Source: Oribacterium sp. UBA3737
GTDB taxonomy: Bacteria > Bacillota_A > Clostridia > Lachnospirales > Lachnospiraceae
Length of the DNA: 43,371 nt
Direction: 5' to 3'
Assembly: GCA_002371295.1 (NCBI GenBank)
Contig: DFGZ01000376.1
Location: forward strand, 1 to 43,371
Below are positions 1-7,967 of the stretch, in pieces (the first letter of the stretch is position 1; every line of letters starts with the position of its first letter). The translations under genes and the position numbers were made by a program. The notes beneath the pieces were generated by a model that did not search any database, was not told the DNA's origin, and worked only from the letters and a program-made list of their open reading frames with translations.

Positions 1-342
1 TATAGTAAAAACTATATGTCGATGGGTGACATCAATCATGATGGATTGCATTGCTTGGGCGCGTTTAAGAGAATACATAGCGCCACAGGTGCTACATAGT
101 TTGGAGTGACAGCGGTAAGGTACATATTTGATCTCGCCACAGCAAGGACAGATATAGAGTGCACCGCCATAATCAGGATCACCACATTTAAGAAGCCGGT
201 CTATATTGTCTAAAACGACTGGCCTGGGATGGAGTCTATAAATGATCTCTTCGTAATGCTCCAGACACATTTGCTGAATGATATTACGATGAGAATTGAG
301 ATAAATTGTTTCTTTTCCAAAAGGAATCCACTTAGTACTCAT
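1..342 (-). CDS. IS91-family transposase, N-terminal part (cut by window edge)
   Basis: The gene starts at the ATG complementary to 340-342 and runs off the left edge. The reading frame is open for all 114 visible codons. It encodes the N-terminal zinc-binding region of Y2/HUH transposases: a KCGDPDYGG segment, then CPCCGE, CHSKLC and STCG, giving the paired cysteine/histidine ligands of a zinc finger used for DNA binding. The following MYSLKRAQAMQS segment leads into the catalytic domain, which is outside the window. This copy keeps four T residues (coding strand GTCGTTTTAGAC) where copy 2 has three, so it shows the intact frame. Whether the rest of the gene is intact cannot be seen. Confidence 0.8.
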   Translation of the reverse strand, partial: MSTKWIPFGKETIYLNSHRNIIQQMCLEHYEEIIYRLHPRPVVLDNIDRLLKCGDPDYGGALYICPCCGEIKYVPYRCHSKLCSTCGAMYSLKRAQAMQSIMIDVTHRHIVFTI

Positions 343-382
343 ACTTCTATTATGAAACAAAAGTGGAGGGGAATAAATACAG

Positions 383-441
383 CCCCTCAAAGATTTGAGG
401 GGTTGGGGATTTTGAAGATGCCCTTGCATTTCAAAGGGCAT
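383..441. other. Paired hairpins at IS end (copy 1)
   Basis: Two adjacent inverted repeats lie between the transposase start and the end of the IS: CCCCTCAAAGATTTGAGGGG at 383-402, and an 8-bp stem ATGCCCTT/AAGGGCAT at 418-441. Both are conserved in copy 2 (5530-5549 and 5565-5588). Subterminal hairpins are typical of single-strand-transposing HUH elements, so these probably form the terminus recognised by the transposase, though they could also insulate it from outside transcription. Confidence 0.6.
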
Positions 442-523
442 TTTCTTGTTCTACATGTAGAAATGCTGTATTTCCTCGTTAGAGATTTTTATTTAGCGGC
501 ATAAATATTTTTTTACAGCAAAG

Positions 524-549
524 CCTAGCCTCTTTGAAGGTTGGGTTTT
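524..549 (+). terminator. Weak terminator-like hairpin
   Basis: A 7-bp stem with G-U pairs (CCTAGCC at 524-530 with GGTTGGG at 539-545) is followed by TTTT. It lies outside the IS, in the 212-bp stretch before the gene at 717. The rest of 505-716 is AT-rich and shows no other gene; it must hold the promoter for that gene, but I see no clear -35/-10 pair. Confidence 0.3.
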
Positions 550-716
550 ATGCTATGTGAATAATTCAGGAATTCCTTTTTTGTGTGAGCTGAGGTAGAG
601 GCATAAATATAATTGCATTAAAAAACTGATATCTATTTAAAAAATATAGTTGAAATTTAACGAGGGGAGGGTAACATAAAAAAAGTGAAAAAATACATGT
701 TATCAAGGAGTATAGT

Positions 717-1106
717 ATGAAAAATAATGATTCAATTTACAGTAAGGTAAAAATGGCAGCTGCAATGGCGATGGCAATTGCCGGAATCAGTGCAGTGAGC
801 ATGAGCGTATACGCAGGACAGTGGGTACAGTTTGGAAATAATTGGTACTACTATCAGGATAACGGAACTTTTGCAACAGGGGAACAGTGGATAGATGGCT
901 ATATGTATGGCTTCGATGATACTGGCCGTATGAGAGCTAATGAAAGCGCTAATGGATTTTCTTATGGTGCTGATGGTAAGTGCTATGAGTTCAATGACGT
1001 TGCAACAGGAGAACAGTTTATATATGGCGAGAACTTTATAATGCCTACAAATTTGGAACTATCAGAAGAAGAGAAGGCAGCTTTTGAAAGTATGCGCAAA
1101 AGATAG
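717..1106 (+). CDS. Small secreted protein with cell-wall-binding-like repeat
   Basis: A 129-residue protein with an AAGGAG ribosome site just upstream of the ATG. Residues 1-33 form a signal peptide (basic start, alanine/methionine-rich core, cleavage likely after VYA). The mature part begins GQWVQFGNNWYYYQDNG and continues with GEQWIDGYMYGFDDTGRM. This aromatic/glycine pattern is that of choline/glucan-binding (CW_binding_1) repeats, which hold proteins on the cell surface. About 1.5 repeats are visible, followed by a charged tail (SEEEKAAFESMRKR). There is no catalytic domain, so it could be a small surface or matrix protein. It shares this design with the protein at 3102, on the other side of the KAP NTPase gene. 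Secretion is clear; function is unknown. Confidence 0.7.
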   Translation: MKNNDSIYSKVKMAAAMAMAIAGISAVSMSVYAGQWVQFGNNWYYYQDNGTFATGEQWIDGYMYGFDDTGRMRANESANGFSYGADGKCYEFNDVATGEQFIYGENFIMPTNLELSEEEKAAFESMRKR

Positions 1107-1213
1107 GGCTATAATGAGAATGTTATTTTTGGCTTTTCAATGGATGTTAAGGAAGTAACTACTGTTAAGTGTACTATAGAGATTTCATATGAAGAGAGTG
1201 ACGGAGTTTGGAT

Positions 1214-2968
1214 ATGAATGGTGGTGTAAGTGATAAGGGTAATGAGTCAACTCCTTTTGTAAAAGATATAAATAGGTTAATTGCGATAAGTGATGAGCCA
1301 TCCATAGAAGATGAATTTGGAATCGACGCTTATAGCGAGGGGCTTGCGACTTTTATTAAGAAGTGTAATATGCCGATGACTATATCTATTCAAGGTGATT
1401 GGGGAAGTGGAAAAACATCGATGCTTAGGCGCTTGAAAAAAAGTATTGAAAAAGAAGCACTATGTTGTGCCATTGATACATGGCAGTATTCTCAGTTTGA
1501 ATTGGAAGATCAACTATCTCTGGTGTTTCTTGAATGTATCATGAAGACTCTGCGAAATTCTGGTTTAGAATTAAAACTAAAAATAAATGATCGTCTATTT
1601 AAGAGAGCATTATATACTATTGCAGAATATTGTACCGGTAAAATACCTGTTATAGGAAATTTGTCATCTGAAATCCTAAAGAATATAAAAGATTGTTTAT
1701 TTGAGCAGGAGTTATCACCAATTGAAGCCATAACTATATTGAAATCAGAATTTGAAACTATAGTCAAAGAATTATTAAAGGAAGATAAAAAAGACAGAAT
1801 TGTATTTTTTATAGATGATTTGGATAGATTACCTCCTGAAAAAGCCATTGAAGTAATGGAAGTCTTGAAAGTAATATTGGGATGCAAACATTGCGTTTTC
1901 GTCATTGCAGTTGATTATGAAGTCATAATTCGCGGTGTAAGGACAAAATACGGATCTGATATGCCGGATGAAAAAGCACGATACTACTTTGATAAGATTA
2001 TTCAGGTTCCTTTTTCTCTTCCGGTGGAAAAATATAAGGTAAAAGAATATATAAATAAGCTTTTAGATGGAAAAGGTGGAACCTATGGATTGAGAGAAGA
2101 AAATATGGGAGTTATAGCTGATTTGGCTAGAACTTCTGTGGGATTCAATCCCAGGGCTATAAAAAGATTGGTGAATTTCTATATTCTTAATAAAAGTATT
2201 GCAGAATTCGAATTAGAAAAAACCATTATTGGTGAAAAAAAGAGAGACGGCAAAAGAATTGAAGGAGTTGAGCTTATTCTTTGGGCTTCGTTGTGTATGC
2301 AGCTTGCTTATCAGGAAATGTATAAAGTATTGTTTCACAGTTGCAATAGCAATAACAAAGCTGATGTAAATGATTTTTTTGAAAATACACAAAACTTGGA
2401 TGACAAAGCTCATATATCTGATTATTTAAAACAGATTAAATTGGTTGAATACTCAGAAGATAAACAAAAAGAGTTTAAGGATTTTATGGGCATTTTTGGT
2501 AATATCATTTCTTATGAAATAGATGAAACTGACGAAGACAAAAGGTACATTAATGATCGGAGCTTTGAGTTGCTTAAAGTGGCTTTGAATTTTGCATTAA
2601 CAAGTGATTTTGATAGTGATGAATCGAAAGATTATGAATATTGGATGCCGGCCAGATATTTATATATTTATGAAACTCTGAAAATCATAAAGGAAAAAGT
2701 TAAAAGCACCAAAGATTCTTTTGAAAACGGCCAAATAATTAGTGAAGCTAAGAATCAAGTTGCAAAGAAATATGGAGTGACTTCTGCCACTGTATCTGAT
2801 AAAACAACTAGAAGATTAGGCATCGATTCAAAAAAATTTGCAGATATGGTTAGCGGCTTTTTTAACAATAGCGATGATGAACTGCTTAAAATAATCAGAG
2901 AAAAGAACAGAGATAAGGAAAATGAAGAAAAATTAATTTCAATATTTAATGAGCTTAGGGCAAATTAG
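1214..2968 (+). CDS. KAP-family P-loop NTPase
   Basis: A 584-residue protein. I chose ATG 1214 because GGAG sits 7 bp upstream; a TTG at 1208 is in frame. The Walker A motif GDWGSGKTS is near residue 61 and the Walker B motif FFIDDLDRLPPEK near residue 200, the hallmark pair of KAP NTPases (PF07693), with IAVDYEVI following where the family has a conserved strand. No clear membrane insertion is present, unlike many KAP proteins. The C-terminal 60 residues contain a helix-turn-helix-like stretch (VAKKYGVTSATVSDKTTRRL). KAP NTPases occur in phage-exclusion and defence contexts (PifA is the classic member), so a defence role is a reasonable inference here between two IS copies, but no partner nuclease is adjacent. 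The gene is more AT-rich than the right half of the window, consistent with acquired DNA. Confidence 0.85.
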   Translation: MNGGVSDKGNESTPFVKDINRLIAISDEPSIEDEFGIDAYSEGLATFIKKCNMPMTISIQGDWGSGKTSMLRRLKKSIEKEALCCAIDTWQYSQFELEDQLSLVFLECIMKTLRNSGLELKLKINDRLFKRALYTIAEYCTGKIPVIGNLSSEILKNIKDCLFEQELSPIEAITILKSEFETIVKELLKEDKKDRIVFFIDDLDRLPPEKAIEVMEVLKVILGCKHCVFVIAVDYEVIIRGVRTKYGSDMPDEKARYYFDKIIQVPFSLPVEKYKVKEYINKLLDGKGGTYGLREENMGVIADLARTSVGFNPRAIKRLVNFYILNKSIAEFELEKTIIGEKKRDGKRIEGVELILWASLCMQLAYQEMYKVLFHSCNSNNKADVNDFFENTQNLDDKAHISDYLKQIKLVEYSEDKQKEFKDFMGIFGNIISYEIDETDEDKRYINDRSFELLKVALNFALTSDFDSDESKDYEYWMPARYLYIYETLKIIKEKVKSTKDSFENGQIISEAKNQVAKKYGVTSATVSDKTTRRLGIDSKKFADMVSGFFNNSDDELLKIIREKNRDKENEEKLISIFNELRAN

Positions 2969-3101
2969 TTTCTTATATTGTTGATTTCAAGGCTACGGTA
3001 TTGACTCCTTTCATTGTCTGCTAGTTTGAGAGTGCAATGATAGTCTATACTATGACGAAAATATGTTAATTTACAAGTGCTGAAAAGGGATTTTAAGGAT
3101 A

Positions 3102-3926
3102 ATGGAGATGAAAAGAATAGCATTTTTAACTGGTATAATTGCTTCTGTACTGTCGGTCACATCTTTTGCAGGTGGATGGAATTGGCTGGATCCTAATCAG
3201 GATGGAACTCTTGAGTGTTACTATTTTAATGATGATGGTAACTATCTTACAAATACAACTACACCTGACGGTTATCAGGTGGACGAAAATGGAGCGTGGA
3301 TTCATAATGGTGTTGTGCAAGTAACATATTCTTCAACGACAGATAATGCTGTTGTGTTAAATAGCACGGATTTTGTAAATGGTAATAAAAATACCTCTGG
3401 CTTAGAAACAGGTAAAGCATATGTGACAGATGACAGTGGAAAAGTTTATGTTATTAGTACCGAATTAAGTGCAGATAGCGTAAGGGCGTTACAGGACTAT
3501 ACAAACGACTATTATAAAGCACAATTAACTGTAGACTCTTTAAAAAATGCAGCGGGAGATCGGCCCATACTTCATGATCCTGATTTAAATGGGTATCGTG
3601 GGAGAAAGTTAACCGATAGCGAGGTTCAGGAACTTGTTTCTAAGTATGGTTTATGGGTACAATCTGGAGAACCTGGAACACACGTTAATATTGCAGTTGA
3701 TGGGTTTGAAACTGCGTTCGGATTAGTAAATGGCCATACTTATGCCCTTATCGACTATATTGACTGTAGTAAGAAACTGGTTTTGATTGGAGATGATATA
3801 AATTGGCGTGATGGAACTTATTTTAAACGTTCTACTCCAGATGAATTTAAACAAAGGTTAGAAGATGATACAATAAATGATAGAGCGTCTGCGGCTATTT
3901 TTGGAACAGATTGGCTACAAAGCTAA
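3102..3926 (+). CDS. Secreted protein with N-terminal cell-wall-binding-like repeat
   Basis: A 274-residue protein. ATG 3102 has AAGGA 4 bp upstream; ATG 3108 (start MKRIAF) is an alternative. The signal peptide is residues 1-24 (MKRIAFLTGIIASVLSVTSF core, cleavage near FAG). Residues 24-75 carry one or two aromatic/glycine repeats (GGWNWLDPNQDGTLECYYFN and DGYQVDENGAWIHNG) like CW_binding_1 modules. The remaining 200 residues match no family I recognise; they are rich in aspartate, tyrosine and threonine and may be a surface domain. The same repeat type occurs in the gene at 717. A strong terminator follows 59 bp downstream, and the 133-bp gap after the KAP gene suggests its own promoter (TTGACT at about 3001). 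Confidence 0.7.
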   Translation: MEMKRIAFLTGIIASVLSVTSFAGGWNWLDPNQDGTLECYYFNDDGNYLTNTTTPDGYQVDENGAWIHNGVVQVTYSSTTDNAVVLNSTDFVNGNKNTSGLETGKAYVTDDSGKVYVISTELSADSVRALQDYTNDYYKAQLTVDSLKNAAGDRPILHDPDLNGYRGRKLTDSEVQELVSKYGLWVQSGEPGTHVNIAVDGFETAFGLVNGHTYALIDYIDCSKKLVLIGDDINWRDGTYFKRSTPDEFKQRLEDDTINDRASAAIFGTDWLQS

Positions 3927-3984
3927 TATCATGTAAATGAGTTCCGTAAAGCTCCATCTCTTTACAAAATAATTACAATTATCG

Positions 3985-4021
3985 AAGAACAGTCTTTTTT
4001 AGTAAAGACTGTTCTTTTTTT
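3985..4021 (+). terminator. Rho-independent terminator
   Basis: A 13-bp perfect stem, AAGAACAGTCTTT (3985-3997) with AAAGACTGTTCTT (4004-4016), runs straight into a T tract to 4021. It ends transcription of the secreted-protein gene. Confidence 0.9.
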
Positions 4022-4079
4022 CTTTATAGGAAAGTGCATTAACTAAATATTCGGCATAACATATGTTCGCATAAAAAAT

Positions 4080-5596
4080 AGGTGAATTTAATAAGGGCTT
4101 TATTTGATGGCCTTAAATGATTACAATTATGAGTGACTTCTCATTTGCGAGGTGAGGAAGTCATTTTTGAGTACCGTTGGTAAGAGTTTGTTTTTAGATT
4201 TGCTTTCATTTTTACGAGCAGGGATGATTTTGTCGTAGCCAAGCTGTCTTCTTTAGATCGCAGCTTAATGATGGCCTTTCTATAGAGTTCTTCCAACGGT
4301 ATTTTTTTGTAATGAAAGTATAGAGCCGCGAATGTCATTGTTGCTCCGCATTTTGCGCAAACGAGAGGATCATATCCAAACGATTTAAGAATAGCTTCTC
4401 TCCAGCTAGCGAAGGAAATTGAAGGAAGGTGTCGTTTGGACTTAAATTTTTTAGCATGTATTCTGGCTTTACATTTGCTGGCATAGAAGCCACCATATCG
4501 TATCATTTTGAAATTCTTTTCCGGAAGGTGCATGAAAACAAGTTTTAAAAATTCCAATACAGGCTGTTTTACAGTGACAAGCTCATCATTTTCGTGTTTG
4601 TTATAATGCCATACAACAGTCTCACCATCGTAAGAATCAATCCTGGAAGTGGCAATAACTGGTCTGCCAAGATAACGGCTGACATTTTTTACGAGCTCCT
4701 TTTTGGACATATCACCTTGTTTGTGTTCTTTGCCATTTTCATCTTTAAATGGTTGGGCATACACATAGAAACCTTCTTTGTGATTTTTGTAGCTTGAGGC
4801 TTTTTGCTTTTTTTTTGAAAAGAAGGAAGGACCTAAAGCCAGGCGAAGCTTATCAAGGAGAACTTTTTGAAAAGACTTTCGGAGGAATTCGTAAGAGAAA
4901 AAATTCATAGGGCGCCATAAGCCTAATTGATTAAAGGCTCCCTCGGAGCAGAGTACATGAATATGAGGATTCCATTCAAGAGGCCAGCCAAAGGTATGAA
5001 GAGTCATAACAAATCCCGGACTTAAAACTTCTTTTTGAGTTTTGCGGGCATATTTTTGAAAGCAGCGGGATAAAACTTCTTCCACAGAATCAAAGAGAAG
5101 ATTTAAGAGAGCACGATCTTTAAGAAAGTAATGACGAAGTTCTTCATCTATAGTGAAAACTATATGTCGATGAGTGACATCAATCATGATAGATTGCATA
5201 GCCTGGGCGCGTTTAAGAGAATACATAGCACCACAGGTACTACATAGTTTGGAATGACAACGGTAAGGAACATATTTGATCTCGCCACAGCAAGGACAGA
5301 TATAGAGAGCGCCACCATAATCAGGGTCACCACATTTAAGCAGACGGTCTATATTGTCTAAACGACTGGTCTAGGATGGAGCATATAAATGATCTCCTCA
5401 TAATGATCCAGACACATTTGCTGAATGAGATTACGATGAGAGTTTAGATAAATTGTTTCTTTTCCAAAAGAAATCCACTTAGTACTCATACTTCTATTAT
5501 GAAACAAAAGTAGAGGGAAATAAATATAGCCCCTCAAAGATTTGAGGGGTTGGGGAGTTTGAAGATGCCCTTGTTTTTCAAAGGGCATTTTCTTGT
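4080..5596 (-). mobile_element. IS91-type insertion sequence, copy 2
   Basis: The right limit (5596) is set by where similarity to copy 1 ends. The left limit is approximate: it is placed beyond the transposase stop (4141) and before a hairpin TGACTTC (4134-4140) / GAAGTCA (4157-4163) and the imperfect repeat TAAGGGC...GGCCTTA near 4091-4115. The element carries one transposase gene, now frameshifted. It lies in the same orientation as copy 1, so the 3.6 kb between them could move with the elements, as IS91/ISCR elements are known to mobilise neighbouring DNA. No terminal inverted repeats are seen, as expected for this family. Confidence 0.7.
4141..5489 (-). pseudogene. IS91-family transposase, frameshifted
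   Basis: The homologous start is ATG 5487-5489 (MSTKWISFGKETIYLN). After 43 codons the frame hits TAG at 5358-5360, because copy 2 reads GTCGTTTAGAC where copy 1 reads GTCGTTTTAGAC: one T is missing. Downstream the zinc-finger coding continues in another frame and then in an open frame from 5226 (MYSLKRAQ) to the TGA at 4141-4143. That 361-residue part holds the HUH motif NPHIHVLCSEG and the NVSRYLGRPVIA segment with the presumed nucleophilic tyrosine, then a C-terminal CAKCGATM. The gene would give only a protein lacking the zinc domain unless ribosomes slip on the T run. It is probably inactive, though the catalytic part is intact and might be supplied in trans. Confidence 0.85.
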
Positions 5597-5634
5597 GTGT
5601 GAAATACAAAAATAAAGAATCAGGTCTATAACGA

Positions 5635-5671
5635 ATGACAAAAAGAGGTACAAAGCCCACAAAATGTCAAT
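5635..5671 (+). repeat. 37-bp inverted repeat, left copy (recombinase-site-like)
   Basis: The same 37 bp occurs inverted at 9093-9129 with 36 of 37 bases matching. Each copy is itself an imperfect palindrome: the outer arms begin TGACA and end TGTCA, the inner parts have GTGG/CCCAC (AGG in this copy), and the centre is TACAAAG. Two arms of about 13 bp around a 7-bp asymmetric spacer is the layout of a tyrosine-recombinase crossover site. It lies 38 bp beyond the IS copy 2 end. What acts on it is not known. Confidence 0.7.
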
Positions 5672-5757
5672 AGAGGATTTATACGATGCTTCAGTACATC
5701 ACTGGTGATAATGGCGCTTTCGCACATACCTGCAGTTATAGCCATATTCCGAAAAAA

Positions 5758-5836
5758 TTGTAGAATTCTACAAAATTATTGATTACAAATGTTGCCGATG
5801 ATAAATATGAACACAAAAAAATGTAGAATTCTATAA
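5758..5836. promoter_or_regulatory. Twin palindromic operators upstream of SatD block
   Basis: TTGTAGAATTCTACAA (5758-5773) is a perfect 16-bp palindrome. A near copy, ATGTAGAATTCTATAA, lies at 5821-5836. Their centres are 63 bp apart, about six helical turns, which suits a looping repressor. Both sit immediately upstream of the small ORF at 5850 and satD, so they most likely control that unit. The regulator may be SatD itself, whose C-terminus looks like a helix-turn-helix; this is inference. Confidence 0.6.
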
Positions 5837-5849
5837 TTTAGGAGATTGA

Positions 5850-5951
5850 ATGATAAAAAGAGATATTACTAGACGGGTGACTGTTTTCCTCATCCGATAT
5901 AATGGCAACAATGACATAATACAGATAAAAAAGAAGAGGTTAATGTTGTGA
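5850..5951 (+). CDS. Small basic ORF translationally coupled to satD
   Basis: A 33-codon ORF starting MIKRDITRRVTVFLIRYN, with AGGAG 5 bp before its ATG. It ends TTGTGA, so its stop overlaps the GTG start of the next gene by 4 bases (GTGA). This arrangement is typical of translational coupling. The product is basic (many K and R) with a short hydrophobic middle. It may be a leader peptide that sets the translation level of satD, or a small protein in its own right; I recognise no family. Confidence 0.5.
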   Translation: MIKRDITRRVTVFLIRYNGNNDIIQIKKKRLML

Positions 5952-6616
5952 TCTATTGTGCGATTATAGGAGATATCAAATCATCCAAAACCCTATCGGA
6001 TAGGGGATTAACCCAGGATAAGCTGAATGAAGTTCTGTCTTATATCAATAAAAAATATGAAAATGACATAGCTGCAGATTTCTTAATTACTATTGGCGAT
6101 GAGTTTCAGGGACTGGTAACGGATTCCTTTATCATCTTGGATATCATCCAGTTTATCCAAAGAACTATGTATCCGGTAGAAATAAGATTCGGTATCGGTT
6201 TAGGCGAAATCACAACCAAAATAAACAGAAATGCAGCAATAGGTGCTGATGGCCCTGCCTTTTGGGCCGCCAGAGAGGCTATTAACAGAATACATGACGA
6301 TGAGCGGAGCTATAAAAAACAGGCACCTGATATAATGACAGATGTATATTTGTCAAACAAATTCAGGATCAATGAAATAAATACCATGCTTTTAACGTTG
6401 AAGGCTATAGAGAACAGCTGGTCCGAGAGTGTACGAATAACTGTCTGGGATATGATAACCCATCATGATACACAAATCGAATGCGCAAAAAGACTGAATG
6501 TGAATAGAGCTACGGTAACAAAAAGACTCGCTGATGGTAATTATTATATATACATAAAAGTATTAGACACCATTAAAAGTACAATGCAGCTGCTCAAGGA
6601 GGAACTTAATGGATAA
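5948..6616 (+). CDS. SatD family protein
   Basis: A 222-residue protein starting at GTG 5948, with an AGAAGAGG ribosome site 8 bp upstream. It opens MIYCAIIGDIKSSKTLSDR and continues with LITIGDEFQG, then GIGLGEI and AIGADGPAFWAAREAI, the conserved blocks of the SatD family (PF16264). The name comes from a streptococcal acid-tolerance locus, but the biochemical role of the family is unknown. The last 60 residues resemble a helix-turn-helix (AKRLNVNRATVTKRL), as found in many SatD proteins, so a nucleic-acid-binding regulator is plausible. It is preceded by two palindromic operators and a coupled small ORF. The usual SatE-like membrane partner is reduced to a short ORF downstream. Confidence 0.8.
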   Translation: MIYCAIIGDIKSSKTLSDRGLTQDKLNEVLSYINKKYENDIAADFLITIGDEFQGLVTDSFIILDIIQFIQRTMYPVEIRFGIGLGEITTKINRNAAIGADGPAFWAAREAINRIHDDERSYKKQAPDIMTDVYLSNKFRINEINTMLLTLKAIENSWSESVRITVWDMITHHDTQIECAKRLNVNRATVTKRLADGNYYIYIKVLDTIKSTMQLLKEELNG

Positions 6617-6680
6617 AGTCAGATATTTGCCTGTGACCTGTTTTTTGCAAGCCCTTGTTGCATTTACATTTTGTAGGTAA
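6609..6680 (+). CDS. 23-residue ORF, possible remnant of satD partner
   Basis: This ORF starts inside the satD 3' end (8-base overlap) behind a strong AAGGAGG with 5-bp spacing, and stops after 23 codons. The peptide is partly hydrophobic (TCFLQALVAFTF). SatD genes are commonly followed by an overlapping membrane-protein gene, so this looks like the start of such a gene cut short by a stop or deletion. The strong ribosome site is seen; the remnant idea is inference. Confidence 0.4.
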   Translation: MDKVRYLPVTCFLQALVAFTFCR

Positions 6681-7181
6681 TTGCAGAGGACCATGTCGGC
6701 TGATTTTAGACCAACACATCCAATGCTGACATATAGTTACAAAGTTATTTTTATAAGTCAAAAGTCAAAGGGAAATTCTGAATCATAATATCGGTGTTCC
6801 ACAAGATTAGTTCTCTTTGTTGCAGGTCAATCATTTCGCCAACCCATGTATTCCATGATACAGGCCTTTTGGTCTGATATAACACAGGATATAGAGAGTA
6901 TGCATGTGGCTCGTTTTAGTATTGCACCGCTTGTATAGTTTGCAGATAGACTTAGCTGGTTGAGAGCTAACCTTGTCATAGAGTGACTGTTAGTCAATTG
7001 TATTTATCTTATTGCAAAATGGTCATAAAGAAAATGCATAAGAAATAAATCCCAATATTGGCATTACAAAAAAAGAAATATTTATATTTGAAAAAATGAT
7101 ATTTTTTAAATATTTCCTTCACATTAATATCGTAAACAATTGTTACAACAAAACGAGCGATAGTAAAAGGAGCAAAATATC
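6681..7181. other. Non-coding stretch upstream of acidic unknown gene
   Basis: About 500 bp without a supportable gene. The first 340 bp have no open frame of note on either strand and look like decayed coding DNA. The last 110 bp are very AT-rich and contain the shared motif at 7097-7137 and the ribosome site AAAAGGAG before 7182. Confidence 0.5.
7097..7137 (+). promoter_or_regulatory. Shared upstream motif, copy A
   Basis: This 41-bp stretch matches 12525-12565 at 29 of 41 positions without gaps. The shared core is TGATATTTTTT, then CCTT-CA, then ATT-ATA and GTAAA. Each copy lies 24-45 bp upstream of a start codon of an accessory gene. It is probably a common promoter or operator used by genes of this element. 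Confidence 0.45.
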
Positions 7182-7661
7182 ATGAAATTGAAAAACAGGG
7201 ATGAAATTATTGAACAGTTAACAGAGCAACTGATGTGGTTTGATAAAGAAAGAATTCCCTTACGGATGGATGTATATTTGTATATTGACGAAGACGGGCA
7301 AGGTTCTCTTCACATCTTTGATAATCCTGGAGGGAATTCGTGGCTAGATGATGACCACATAACATTATTTCGCTCAAGTGATTTACATGTAGATCCACTT
7401 ATGGAACTTGGGCCCCATGATGAAATGATCAATGTTTTAGGCGAGGATTACGAAAAGGTTGTTAAAGAAGTGGCAGCTTATGACGAATGTGAGGAGGCAG
7501 AGGTGACAGAAAACGATATAATAGAGTACCTCCATTATTGTACCGATAAATATACAGATATAATTAATGAGTATTACAATACTTACTACATTGATGAATA
7601 CAGGGATTTATATGAAGAGAATGCAGAACGGATAATAGAGGAAGTAGAATCATGGTGCTGA
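7182..7661 (+). CDS. Acidic protein of unknown function
   Basis: A 159-residue protein with AAAAGGAG upstream of its ATG. It is strongly acidic, especially in the second half (CEEAEVTENDIIEYLHYC and YRDLYEENAERIIEEVES), and rich in tyrosine. No signal peptide or membrane segment is present. I do not recognise a family; the composition suits a small mobile-element protein such as a DNA mimic or inhibitor, but that is only a possibility. It shares an upstream motif with the gene at 12589, which suggests common control. A terminator follows at 7787. Confidence 0.65.
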   Translation: MKLKNRDEIIEQLTEQLMWFDKERIPLRMDVYLYIDEDGQGSLHIFDNPGGNSWLDDDHITLFRSSDLHVDPLMELGPHDEMINVLGEDYEKVVKEVAAYDECEEAEVTENDIIEYLHYCTDKYTDIINEYYNTYYIDEYRDLYEENAERIIEEVESWC

Positions 7662-7786
7662 TATAAAAATGCATAATGCTGACAGGTACGATAGTGATAA
7701 GTGACTTTATGGGGTAGTTTGCACTAGATGTATTGTGAAAAATAAAGGGGCTTGAATTACTGTAAGCAAATTAAGAGATCCAAAGA

Positions 7787-7835
7787 AAGCTGAAATACGA
7801 AACCTATAGGAAGGTGTCATATTTCAGCTTTTTTG
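7787..7835 (+). terminator. Rho-independent terminator
   Basis: An 11-bp perfect stem, AAGCTGAAATA (7787-7797) with TATTTCAGCTT (7820-7830), is followed by a T tract. It closes the gene at 7182 and separates it from the XRE unit. Confidence 0.85.
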
Positions 7836-7898
7836 TTATTTCTTAAAGAATTCACCCATACTATCAATGAATTTAAGAAAAAAAGGAGGTAAAAAATA

Positions 7899-7949
7899 AT
7901 GTTCCAAAATGGAACGGCACTGTGGTCAGAACTACTGTATACTCAATAA
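7899..7949 (+). CDS. 16-residue leader ORF before XRE regulator
   Basis: MFQNGTALWSELLYTQ is encoded behind a near-perfect AAGGAGGT (7883-7890) with 8-bp spacing. Its TAA is followed directly by an ATG (7950) and then by the AGGAGG that serves the XRE gene at 7968. Its first codons overlap the hairpin/palindrome GTTCCAAAATGGAAC (7901-7915), which could be an operator for the XRE protein. It looks like a leader peptide whose translation or structure tunes the regulator. Confidence 0.45.
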   Translation: MFQNGTALWSELLYTQ

Positions 7950-7967
7950 ATGCGACAGGAGGAAACG

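Larger units (their letters stand above)
1..449 (-). mobile_element. IS91-type insertion sequence, copy 1 (partial)
   Basis: This segment matches the second element in the window base for base at roughly 90% identity: position 1 corresponds to 5149 and the match stops near 449 (copy 2: 5596), just after a shared TTTTCTTGT. It holds the 5' part of a transposase on the minus strand plus two upstream hairpins. The rest lies outside the window. Similarity to copy 2 is seen directly; the IS91 family assignment comes from the transposase of copy 2. Confidence 0.8.

Noticed and set aside
229..504. 91-codon plus-strand open frame
   Set aside because: It is antisense to the transposase start and runs through the IS hairpins, with no ribosome site.
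6935..7010. tRNA-like stretch (AGCTGGTTGAGAGC and GACTGTTAGTC)
   Set aside because: It recalls a D-arm and an Asn-type anticodon loop, but the acceptor stem, T-arm and pairing in the anticodon stem are missing.
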